In this document: in pieces, positions 6,930 through 12,626 of the stretch | How positions within the stretch are numbered: the stretch's first letter is position 1 | Layout: each line of letters begins with the position of its first letter | Assembly: GCA_004558595.1 (NCBI GenBank) | Contig: SFCN01000057.1 | Span: 1-12,626, forward strand | DNA from: Phascolarctobacterium sp. | Lineage (GTDB): Bacteria > Bacillota > Negativicutes > Acidaminococcales > Acidaminococcaceae | Length of the DNA stretch: 12,626 nt | Direction of reading: 5' to 3' | Program-made: the position numbers and the translations under genes | Notes under the pieces: model-generated | What the model saw: the letters and a program-made list of their open reading frames with translations, nothing else | Databases searched by the model: none | What the model was told of the DNA's origin: nothing

Positions 6930-8290
6930 CAGTTAGTCAGACTCCTTACCGGGGCCGGGATACGGCCGCCGCGGGCAATAAATTTATCTGCTTTAAAGGG
7001 GTTCACAGCGATAATGGGAGCATAGCCCAAAAGACCGCCAAACTCCACTCTGTCGCCCACACCCTTGCCCGGTACGGGAATCAGGCGTACAGCGGTAGTT
7101 TTATTATTAATCATGCCAATAGCAGCCTCATCCGCGATAATAGCGGAGATGGTGCTGGCGCTGGTATCGCCGGGGATGGCGATCATATCCAGGCCTACGG
7201 AGCAAACGCAGGTCATAGCCTCCAGCTTTTCTAAGCTCAGGCTGCCTCGCTCCACTGCGGCGATCATGCCTGCGTCCTCGCTGACGGGGATAAAGGCGCC
7301 GCTCAGGCCGCCTACATAGCTGGACGCCATGAGACCGCCCTTCTTAACTGCGTCGTTGAGCATAGCCAAGGTAGCCGTAGTACCGGGGCCACCGCAGCTT
7401 TCCAGGCCGATTTCTTCCAAAATATGGGCCACGGAATCGCCAATAGCCGGCGTGGGAGCCAAGGACAAATCGATAATACCAAATTGAGTATTCAAACGAC
7501 GGGCAGCCTCCTGAGCCACCAGCTGACCTACACGGGTAATCTTAAAGGCCGTTTTCTTGATGGTCTCGGCCACCATGCCGATATCCCCATCCTTCACCTG
7601 CTCCAGAGCATGCTTCACCACGCCGGGGCCGCTGACGCCTACATTGATGACGGTTTCCGGCTCGGTTACGCCTAAGAAGGCGCCGGCCATAAAGGGATTA
7701 TCGGGCACAGCGTTGCAGAACACTACCAGCTTCGCACAGCCAATAGCGTCCCTGTCGGCGGTGCGCTCGGCGGCAGCCTTGATAACCTCGCCCATTTGGC
7801 GCACCGCATCCATATTGATGCCGCATTTAGTGGAGCCCACGCTCACAGAAGAGCACACGATGTCGGTCACGGCCAAAGCCTCCGGAATGGAGGCGATCAA
7901 ATTGCGGTCGCCCTTGGTGTAGCCCTTGTCCACTAAAGCGGAGAAGCCGCCGATGAAGTTAACGCCCACCTGCTTACCGGCTCTGTCCAGAGCCTGGGCC
8001 AAGGGCACATAATCGCTGGCATCGCTGCTTTCGCCCACCATGGAGATGGGGGTTACGCTGATGCGCTTATTGATAATGGGCACGCCCAATTCAACCTCGA
8101 TATCCTCACCGGTCTTAACCAGCTTTTCGGCCTTGGTACAAATCTTGTCGTAGATTTTTTGCGCGGTCACCTTAATATCCGGATGGCAGCAATCACGCAG
8201 GCTAATGCCCATGGTGATGGTGCGCACGTCCAGATTGTTTTCCGTGATCATACGCGTAGTTTCGAAAATATCCTGAACATTGTACAGCAT
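6929..8290 (-). CDS. DUF711 / UPF0210 (PFL-like) family protein
   Basis: A 453-residue protein of the UPF0210/DUF711 family (COG2848). Family-typical stretches include DVRTITMGISLRDCCHPD near the N-terminus, VGVNFIGGFSALVDKG, CSSVSVGSTKCGINMDA, FCNAVPDNPFMAGAF, VINVGVSGPGVVK, IIDLSLAPTPAIGDSVAHIL, GGPGTTATLAMLNDAVKKGG and the C-terminal GGRIPAPVRSL. From memory, a structural-genomics model of a streptococcal homologue resembled glycyl-radical enzymes, but I see no RVxGY/F glycyl-radical motif near this C-terminus. The biochemical role is unknown. It is encoded 9 bp after an ACT-domain protein, with an RBS (GGAGG) touching that gene's stop, and overlaps nth downstream. The ACT-DUF711 pair is a conserved association that suggests ligand-dependent control or a shared complex. 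Confidence 0.92.
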   Translation of the reverse strand: MLYNVQDIFETTRMITENNLDVRTITMGISLRDCCHPDIKVTAQKIYDKICTKAEKLVKTGEDIEVELGVPIINKRISVTPISMVGESSDASDYVPLAQALDRAGKQVGVNFIGGFSALVDKGYTKGDRNLIASIPEALAVTDIVCSSVSVGSTKCGINMDAVRQMGEVIKAAAERTADRDAIGCAKLVVFCNAVPDNPFMAGAFLGVTEPETVINVGVSGPGVVKHALEQVKDGDIGMVAETIKKTAFKITRVGQLVAQEAARRLNTQFGIIDLSLAPTPAIGDSVAHILEEIGLESCGGPGTTATLAMLNDAVKKGGLMASSYVGGLSGAFIPVSEDAGMIAAVERGSLSLEKLEAMTCVCSVGLDMIAIPGDTSASTISAIIADEAAIGMINNKTTAVRLIPVPGKGVGDRVEFGGLLGYAPIIAVNPFKADKFIARGGRIPAPVRSLTN

Positions 8291-8299
8291 GGCGGCCTC

Positions 8300-8569
8300 C
8301 TATATGCGGTGCATCGCAGTAAAGATTTCTTCGCTTTGCAGGCGGATTTCCACGCCAATTTCCTCGCCCAGCTTCACCATTACCTCACGAGCTTCGGCCA
8401 AAGTTACGCTAGCGCCCTCCATATCCGCGATAAGCACCATGTTAAAGAAGCCCTGCATAATATTTTGGTTAATATTGATAATGTTGATGTTCATATTAGC
8501 CAAGGCATTGGTAACCTTAGCCGTAATGCCCACCTTGTCCTTGCCTACAATTGTTAATACGACCTGCAT
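8300..8569 (-). CDS. ACT domain-containing protein (UPF0237, GcvR-like)
   Basis: An 89-residue protein that is essentially one ACT domain, the small ligand-binding fold that often senses amino acids. It begins MQVVLTIVGKDKVGITAKVTNALANMNINIININQNIMQ, containing the GKDKVGI motif (GxDxxGI) at the start of the first helix, followed by FFNMVLIADMEGA and an amphipathic helix. The length and pattern match UPF0237. It is first in the ACT-DUF711-nth operon. The ATG has a clear RBS (AAGGGGGA). Its ligand is unknown; by gene pairing it is likely to act on or with the DUF711 protein. Confidence 0.92.
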   Translation of the reverse strand: MQVVLTIVGKDKVGITAKVTNALANMNINIININQNIMQGFFNMVLIADMEGASVTLAEAREVMVKLGEEIGVEIRLQSEEIFTAMHRI

Positions 8570-8700
8570 CCTGAAGTCCCCCTTAAAGATTTATTATGCA
8601 TTAGCTAAGCGCTCCTTAAGCCTACAACCCGAGGCTAGCAGTCCCAAGCAACGCTCGTCCGTTCATCCTCTTGTTATGTATAAATATACTTAACAATCCT

Positions 8701-8729
8701 ATTGTATCATATATTTGGGGCGCTGTCTT
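8701..8729 (-). promoter_or_regulatory. Possible promoter of the ACT-DUF711-nth operon
   Basis: On the minus strand, AAGACA at 8729-8724 and TACAAT at 8706-8701 are 17 bp apart. The -35 lies in the last codons of the histidine kinase gene and the -10 starts right after its stop. This gives a leader of about 125 nt. The -35 is weak (4 of 6). No terminator separates the kinase gene from this operon, so read-through is also possible. Confidence 0.5.
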
Positions 8730-10401
8730 GTATACATGCGCTCATTTTGGGAAACTTTAGGATAAATTCCGTGCCCTGACCCAAGGTACTATTCACACGC
8801 ACCGTGCCACCATGGAAGAGCACCCCATGCTTCACAATGGAAAGCCCCAGCCCCGTCCCCTCAATGGACTTGTGCCGACTGCGATCCACCCGATAGAAGC
8901 GCTCGAAAACATGGGGCAGCTCGCTGGTGGCGATGCCCATGCCCGTGTCGCTGACCTTAATCACATACTTATTCTCCTTCTCGCTCAGGCTCAGCAGCAC
9001 CTGTCCCCCCTCGTGGTTATACTTGATGCCGTTGTCCACAAGATTAAAGAAAATTTCCTCCATTAAGGTAGCGATACCCAGAATATTACAGGGTCCCTCA
9101 AGCTTATTTTCCAGCTTCAGCTGCACCTTCATGCTGCGGGCCTTATCCTGTAAGCGGCGCACCGCGCTTTGGGCGATTTCCACAAGGGAAAACTCCTCTA
9201 GCATATCGTGATTGAGCTCATCCAGCTTGGACAGCTTAATAATATCATCTATAAGTCCCAGCAAATTACGGGCCTCATCGTAGATTTTTTGCAAAAAGCG
9301 AGGTGTGTCCTCCGGCTTCACTAAACCGCTGAGCATGATTTCCGAATAGCCCAGCACCGATTGCAAGGGCGTTTTCAGCTCGTGGGACACGTTGGCCGAG
9401 AATTCTCGGCGTAGCTTTTCCGAGGCAGTGCGCTCCGTCACGTCCATGATGAGCAGCACAAAACCCTTATCCGCAATCCGGCTACCGTTAAATTGGTAAT
9501 AGGTGTTGCCCCGATTAATGACCATGCGACCCTTGCCGGATAGCTCCATTTGCTGTAGCAGGCTCCTGATTTCATCACCGGAAACCAAATCCAGAATGCT
9601 TTTGTTCAACAGCTCCTGCTTATCCTTGCCAAAAAAGTTAATGGCGCTCTTATTTAGGGAAGCTACATTCCATTGGGTATCTAAAAAGAGCATGCCCTCG
9701 TCCATATTATTGGTAACGGCCTTTAGCTCCTGCTTCTTGCTCTTATAGCGACGCATTTCCCGATTTAAGGCCTCCTGCTGCTGAGCGAAACGCTCCACTA
9801 TGGGCTGCAGCTCCGGATAAACATCCTTATTATCCAAGGGCTGCTCCAAATCCAGCCGATCTAGGGGCTGCAGCGCCTTGCGGGTAATGCTCCGCGCCGC
9901 GAAAAGAGCGCCCACAAAAAGCAAAAGCAGCACCAAGACGAAATAGCCGGCAAAAAGATGAGCCTGCTGGAACACCGCCGCGTTGGTACGGGCTAAACGC
10001 AGAATATTGCCATCGGCTAGCACCACGGCGTAATAGAGGATATCCTTGCCCAGAGTATCGGATTTACGGCTGGCGAAGCCTTCTCCCTGCTCAATGGCCT
10101 GCTGCACCTCTTCCCGCTGCAAATGGTTGTCCATGTCCTCAGCCACGGTATAATTGTCAAAAAGTACCTTGCCCTCGGGGTCCAGCAGCGTTACCCTGTC
10201 CGCCAGCCGCACTCGGTGCAGCTGCTTGACGGTGATGCGTCCATCCTCATCCGTTTCCAGAAGCAGGCCGGCTTCACGCTTTAGGCTTTGGTAGCTGTCG
10301 TTGGTAATATAGTGCACGCTGAGCCAGGCGAAAAGCGCTACCACTAGGAGCACGCTGCCCATGGTCAGGAGCAAAAGGCTGCGAAATAGTCTTTGCTTCA
10401 T
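8707..10401 (-). CDS. PhoR/WalK-like membrane sensor histidine kinase with PAS domain
   Basis: A 564-residue sensor kinase. The order is: membrane segment about 8-30, an extracytoplasmic sensing region of about 120 residues (31-150), a second membrane segment about 151-170, a HAMP-like linker with coiled-coil character to about 225, a PAS domain about 228-320, a HisKA domain with FSANVSHELKTPL (phospho-accepting His340), and a HATPase domain with N-box NLVDNGIKYN 453-462, G1 DTGMGI 485-490, F-box VFERFYR and G2 GTGLGL 515-520. It should autophosphorylate and pass phosphate to the regulator encoded just upstream, with which it overlaps by 4 bp (ATGA). The architecture is that of PhoR, the phosphate-starvation sensor, but no pst or phoU genes are in the window, so the signal is not certain. 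Confidence 0.95.
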   Translation of the reverse strand: MKQRLFRSLLLLTMGSVLLVVALFAWLSVHYITNDSYQSLKREAGLLLETDEDGRITVKQLHRVRLADRVTLLDPEGKVLFDNYTVAEDMDNHLQREEVQQAIEQGEGFASRKSDTLGKDILYYAVVLADGNILRLARTNAAVFQQAHLFAGYFVLVLLLLFVGALFAARSITRKALQPLDRLDLEQPLDNKDVYPELQPIVERFAQQQEALNREMRRYKSKKQELKAVTNNMDEGMLFLDTQWNVASLNKSAINFFGKDKQELLNKSILDLVSGDEIRSLLQQMELSGKGRMVINRGNTYYQFNGSRIADKGFVLLIMDVTERTASEKLRREFSANVSHELKTPLQSVLGYSEIMLSGLVKPEDTPRFLQKIYDEARNLLGLIDDIIKLSKLDELNHDMLEEFSLVEIAQSAVRRLQDKARSMKVQLKLENKLEGPCNILGIATLMEEIFFNLVDNGIKYNHEGGQVLLSLSEKENKYVIKVSDTGMGIATSELPHVFERFYRVDRSRHKSIEGTGLGLSIVKHGVLFHGGTVRVNSTLGQGTEFILKFPKMSACIQDSAPNI

Positions 10402-11081
10402 TTTTTAGCCGCCATTCTGTACCCCACGCCACGGATAGTCTCGATTAAATCCCCGGCGCTGCCCAGCTTCTGTCTCAGTGTACGAATATGCACGTCCACT
10501 GTGCGGGTCTCACCGGTAAATTCATAGCCCCAAATATCGTTGAGCAGCTTGTCACGGGAGAAGACGATGCCGGGATGAAGCAAAAATTTCTTCAGCATCT
10601 CAAATTCCTTCAGCGTCAGCACCACATCCTCTTCCCCTACCTTAACCTTATGCTCTAAAAGGTTGACGGTTAGATTATCCCTTTGAATAACCTGATTAGC
10701 GGGCTTAAGCTCCCTACCCTCGCAGCGACGGAGCACGGCCTTAATGCGGGCCACCATTTCCAGCATGCCAAAGGGCTTGGCGATATAATCATCGGCGCCG
10801 CAGTCCAGACCCTTGACCTTGTCGAACTCCGTGCCCTTGGCGGTGGCCATGATGACCGGAATGTTTGCGTAGCGGTCATCGCTACGCAAACGACGCAAAA
10901 CGGTCAGGCCGTCCTCATCCGGCAGCATAATATCTAATAAAATCAGCTTGGGCAGCTCCTTTTCCAGCTCTGCGAAAAGCTCCTTACCGCTGCTACAGCC
11001 CTTGGCCTCAAAGCCTACGGACTGTAATGTATAAACCTCTAACTCGCAAATATTTTGTTCATCCTCCACGCAGTAAATCAT
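10398..11081 (-). CDS. OmpR/PhoB-family response regulator
   Basis: A 227-residue two-domain regulator. The receiver has the acidic pair E6/D7 in CVEDEQN, phospho-accepting D50 in ILLDIMLPDEDGL, T80 in MATAKG and K102 in IAKPFG. The C-terminal winged-helix DNA-binding domain shows LTLKEFEMLKKFLLHPGIVFSRDKLL, then RTVDVHIRTLRQKLG (recognition helix) and ETIRGVGYRM (wing). All catalytic residues are present. It is first in a two-gene operon with its cognate kinase. The receiver sequence looks PhoB-like, but the regulon cannot be told from the window. It is divergent from the pilin-like gene, with 187 bp between the start codons, so it could affect that promoter too. Confidence 0.96.
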   Translation of the reverse strand: MIYCVEDEQNICELEVYTLQSVGFEAKGCSSGKELFAELEKELPKLILLDIMLPDEDGLTVLRRLRSDDRYANIPVIMATAKGTEFDKVKGLDCGADDYIAKPFGMLEMVARIKAVLRRCEGRELKPANQVIQRDNLTVNLLEHKVKVGEEDVVLTLKEFEMLKKFLLHPGIVFSRDKLLNDIWGYEFTGETRTVDVHIRTLRQKLGSAGDLIETIRGVGYRMAAKK

Positions 11082-11101
11082 CTTGCCTACCTCATTTCTA
11101 T

Positions 11102-11130
11102 TTTATAGCAAACGTTATGTAAAGTGTTCA
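11102..11130 (-). promoter_or_regulatory. Probable promoter of the two-component operon
   Basis: On the minus strand, TGAACA at 11130-11125 and TATAAA at 11107-11102 are 17 bp apart, with a start about 14 nt before the response-regulator ATG and its GAGG ribosome site. Another AT-rich -10-like stretch (TATAAT) lies about 35 bp upstream, so a second start is possible. Confidence 0.5.
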
Positions 11131-11206
11131 CCTTTATATTATATATCATAGCTGATTTTTCCTACCTGCGCTGTTAAATTTGCGTAAAAAAGTAATTCTT
11201 AGGTCT

Positions 11207-11235
11207 TTGACAGATATCAAAATATTTAGTACAAT
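11207..11235 (+). promoter_or_regulatory. Consensus sigma-70 promoter of the pilin-like gene
   Basis: TTGACA at 11207-11212 and TACAAT at 11230-11235 are separated by exactly 17 bp: a perfect -35 and a -10 with one mismatch. Transcription should begin near 11242, 27 nt before the proposed GTG start. It is among the strongest-looking promoters in the window. Confidence 0.85.
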
Positions 11236-11268
11236 AATTATACGTGATGAATAAGGGTGGTTAATATT

Positions 11269-11907
11269 GTGAAATTCTTTGCTTATCTCAAAAAACTTAA
11301 TAAACTAGGCGTTGCTATGACGGAATACGCCGTGCTGTTAGCCTTTGTGGCAGCCATCGGCGCTAGCTTTACTTCAGACAGTGGACTTGGTAACAGCATC
11401 TCCGGTGCGGTAAATAAGGTGGTTGAGGCCATTACAGGAGTAGAAAGCGATAGTAAAAAAGGCTCTCTAGAGCACTTTATGGATAATATTGCTAATGATC
11501 CAGATTTTATGAAGCTTTTATATTCTGCAGTAAATTTTAATTCTTCTCAAGATATCAACAAGTGGAATGCAAATGCACAAGTTTTAATGGGAGATACAGA
11601 GCAAGGGTTAGCATCCTTGTTGGGAACAGATCAGTTTACTGCACAATTGAGTAGTAGTACCGTAAAAGATAATCCCGGCATAAAGTTTTTAACAATTACA
11701 ACTGCAGGTAAATACACCTATAACAATACACCTTCAGAAAAAGTTGCATCGACTGTTTTAGTTTATAAAACAGTTTCTAAAGGCAATTATGAACTTATTG
11801 GTACACACCAAGATATGCTTAAGGTTCAAAATTCCAACCAATATTCCGAAAATGGTGTTAAATTTATCTTTAGTGATATAGCGAAACAATATGATAATTA
11901 TAAATAA
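11269..11907 (+). CDS. Flp-type (type IVb) prepilin with long C-terminal extension
   Basis: A 212-residue protein when started at GTG 11269, which has AAGGGTGG 8 nt upstream. The frame also opens at GTG 11257, but that codon lies within the ribosome site itself. The N-terminus reads MKFFAYLKKLNKLG then VAMTEYAVLLAFVAAIGASF. This is a short basic leader, a glycine at the cleavage point, Glu at +5, Tyr at +6 and a hydrophobic helix: the Flp prepilin pattern recognised by TadV-type peptidases. GLGNSISGAVNKVVEAI continues the Flp helix. Flp pilins are usually about 50-70 residues. Here about 150 more follow, rich in Asn, Ser, Lys and Thr, without cysteine and unrecognised, probably an exposed surface domain. 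No tad assembly genes are present. The 3' part is much richer in A+T than the 5' part. It could be a major or minor pilin or a pseudopilin. Confidence 0.75.
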   Translation: MKFFAYLKKLNKLGVAMTEYAVLLAFVAAIGASFTSDSGLGNSISGAVNKVVEAITGVESDSKKGSLEHFMDNIANDPDFMKLLYSAVNFNSSQDINKWNANAQVLMGDTEQGLASLLGTDQFTAQLSSSTVKDNPGIKFLTITTAGKYTYNNTPSEKVASTVLVYKTVSKGNYELIGTHQDMLKVQNSNQYSENGVKFIFSDIAKQYDNYK

Positions 11908-11952
11908 TATTGTTTCTTTGCTGAAAACAATATATCAATTATAATATTGATC

Positions 11953-12004
11953 AAAAAAAACGGCTCCCTCTTCTACCTTTAGAAGAGCGAGCCGCTTCTT
12001 TTTT
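11953..12004. terminator. Bidirectional terminator between pilin-like gene and rubredoxin
   Basis: Long stem: CGGCTC at 11961-11966 with GAGCCG at 11989-11994, then an inner TCTTCTA at 11969-11975 with TAGAAGA at 11980-11986, joined by one mismatch and one C-G pair, with a CCTT loop. An A-run (11953-11960) precedes it and a T-rich run (11996-12004) follows, so it can serve both the plus-strand pilin transcript and the minus-strand rubredoxin transcript. Confidence 0.9.
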
Positions 12005-12022
12005 GTCTTTTTCCACTATCCT

Positions 12023-12150
12023 GTAAAATGCGTTAGAAGTGCCAGAAGCCGAGGAACAGAGTAATTTGTGCAGCGCAGGCGTACTTATGGTACGTCAAGC
12101 AAGCAAATTGCTCTGTGACGAAGGATAATGGTGCTTATAGCGCATTTTAC
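12023..12150. repeat. 128-bp fold-back (MITE- or REP-like) element
   Basis: Perfect 10-bp terminal inverted repeats, GTAAAATGCG at 12023-12032 and CGCATTTTAC at 12141-12150, bound a sequence that is complementary to itself almost throughout. Inner arms include AGAAGTGCCA with TGGTGCTT (pairing with wobbles), ACAGAGTAATTTG with CAAATTGCTCTGT (13 bp, one wobble), and a hairpin top CGTAC-TTATG-GTACG. It has no coding capacity. The right end covers the rubredoxin stop codon (TAA at 12147-12149). No clear target-site duplication is seen. Only one copy is in the window, so repetition elsewhere is an inference. Confidence 0.75.
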
Positions 12151-12305
12151 TCTTGAGAGAATTGGTCTTTACCTACTGCGCACAGGGGGCATACCCAATC
12201 CTCGGGAACATCTTCCCAAGCGGTGCCAGCTGCTACGCCGTTATCAGGATCGCCAACCTCGGGATCATATACATAACCGCAAATATTGCAAACCCATTTA
12301 GCCAT
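12147..12305 (-). CDS. Rubredoxin
   Basis: A 52-residue one-iron electron-transfer protein. It has MAKWVCNICGYVYDPEVGDP at the N-terminus with C6 and C9 (CxxCGYVYD), the DNGVAAGTAWEDVPEDW middle part usual for the family, and the second iron-binding pair C39 and C42 in WVCPLCAVGK. The residue after C42 is Ala where rubredoxins normally have Gly; the iron ligands are all present. It probably carries electrons in oxygen or peroxide defence (rubrerythrin, flavodiiron or superoxide reductase partners), as usual in anaerobes, but no partner gene is nearby. The ATG has AAAGGAG 9-10 nt upstream. It is monocistronic, with its own promoter. Its stop codon lies inside the terminal repeat of the fold-back element. 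Confidence 0.97.
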   Translation of the reverse strand: MAKWVCNICGYVYDPEVGDPDNGVAAGTAWEDVPEDWVCPLCAVGKDQFSQE

Positions 12306-12346
12306 TAGTAACAACTCCTTTCGGAAAATATTATTGTGACACTCTT

Positions 12347-12374
12347 ATTATAGCACAGAATGGGCTAATGCAAA
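12347..12374 (-). promoter_or_regulatory. Promoter of the rubredoxin gene
   Basis: On the minus strand, TTTGCA at 12374-12369 and a perfect TATAAT at 12352-12347 are 16 bp apart. The -10 is extended (TGCTATAAT). The start is near 12340, about 35 nt before the ATG. Confidence 0.75.
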
Positions 12375-12521
12375 CGAAAAAAAAGTGAAAAAAATTCCGC
12401 ATTTGATAACGCTCTTAAAAACCCAAGCCTCTTACTTCGCAAATTACGATTGGCTACCAAAGCCATAATCTACACATATCCTTACGACTCTTGAGATAGT
12501 TCTTTATCCGCACACAATAAC
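12375..12521. other. Non-coding stretch upstream of rubredoxin
   Basis: About 150 bp with an A-rich left edge. I see no gene here: only a 27-codon open frame from GTG 12385 without a proper ribosome site or recognisable product. No tRNA-like or known riboswitch core is seen. It may be the 3' region of a transcript that ends at the hairpin on its right. Confidence 0.4.
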
Positions 12522-12570
12522 AAAAATCCCACTTTTCTACTCTTACAAGCGAGAAAAAGTGGGATTTTTT
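12522..12570. terminator. Strong bidirectional hairpin terminator near the right edge
   Basis: Arms of 15 bases at 12522-12536 and 12555-12569 (core ATCCCACTTTT with AAAAGTGGGAT) pair perfectly around an 18-nt loop, with A-run and T-run at the outer ends. It suits either direction. No gene in the window obviously uses it, so it most likely serves a minus-strand gene beyond the right edge or a short untranslated transcript from the left. Confidence 0.75.
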
Positions 12571-12626
12571 AGTTGAATTGCTGTCTACTGTACAAAAACA
12601 AATATAGTATATTTTTATGGGTAACC

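Noticed and set aside
11257..11259. GTG at 11257 as the pilin start.
   Set aside because: It lies inside the AAGGGTGG ribosome site; GTG 11269 has the correct 8-nt spacing and gives a typical short basic prepilin leader.
11082..11268. Possible PhoB boxes (TTTAACA- and TTTACA-like words) between the response regulator and the pilin-like gene.
   Set aside because: The words are scattered without the regular 11-bp direct-repeat spacing expected of a Pho box.
12385..12468. A 27-codon plus-strand open frame beginning VKKIPHL.
   Set aside because: It has no Shine-Dalgarno (only an A-run upstream), no recognisable product, and could be chance in a short AT-rich stretch.
12571..12626. Possible end of an insertion sequence at the right edge (ATTGCTGTCTACTGTAC region).
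   Set aside because: There is no transposase and no second terminal repeat in the window; the resemblance is only an impression.

Overview
The window looks like chromosome from a low-to-mid-GC anaerobic Firmicute with CIRCE-controlled heat shock. Protein style (GroEL ending in GGMPGMM, the DUF711/ACT pair, rubredoxin, an NlpA/MetQ lipoprotein, paired short chromate-transporter proteins) suggests the Negativicutes, perhaps a Phascolarctobacterium/Acidaminococcus-like gut organism. That placement is recognition from memory, not a database result. Most genes are on the minus strand; only the first gene and the pilin-like gene are on the plus strand.

Layout, left to right. (1) 1-599 (+): part of a polynucleotide phosphorylase gene whose upstream part lies outside the window. 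Its second RNase PH domain breaks off before the catalytic aspartates and continues into an unrelated tail of about 62 residues. A hairpin at 601-641 separates it from the converging operon. (2) 3975-704 (-): a four-gene operon with a consensus promoter and an operator-like palindrome, reading metQ-like lipoprotein, M20D amidohydrolase, and two half-size CHR (chromate-type) membrane proteins. (3) 6177-4033 (-): groES-groEL with a perfect CIRCE element and its own terminator. (4) 8729-6245 (-): ACT-domain regulator, DUF711 protein and endonuclease III (nth), tightly coupled and ending in a strong terminator. (5) 11130-8707 (-): a PhoB/PhoR-like response regulator and PAS-containing histidine kinase, overlapping by 4 bp. 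(6) 11207-11907 (+): an unusually long Flp-type prepilin with its own consensus promoter. (7) 12374-11953 (-): rubredoxin, with a 128-bp fold-back element over its stop codon and a shared bidirectional terminator. (8) 12375-12626: no convincing gene, one strong hairpin terminator.

Housekeeping modules (chaperonin, DNA repair, two-component system, electron carrier) make up most of the window. The parts that deserve attention are the broken or chimeric pnp, the metQ-amidohydrolase-CHR operon, the long AT-rich Flp pilin with no tad genes in view, and the fold-back repeat at the rubredoxin stop. I see no phage, CRISPR, rRNA or tRNA genes, and no complete insertion sequence.
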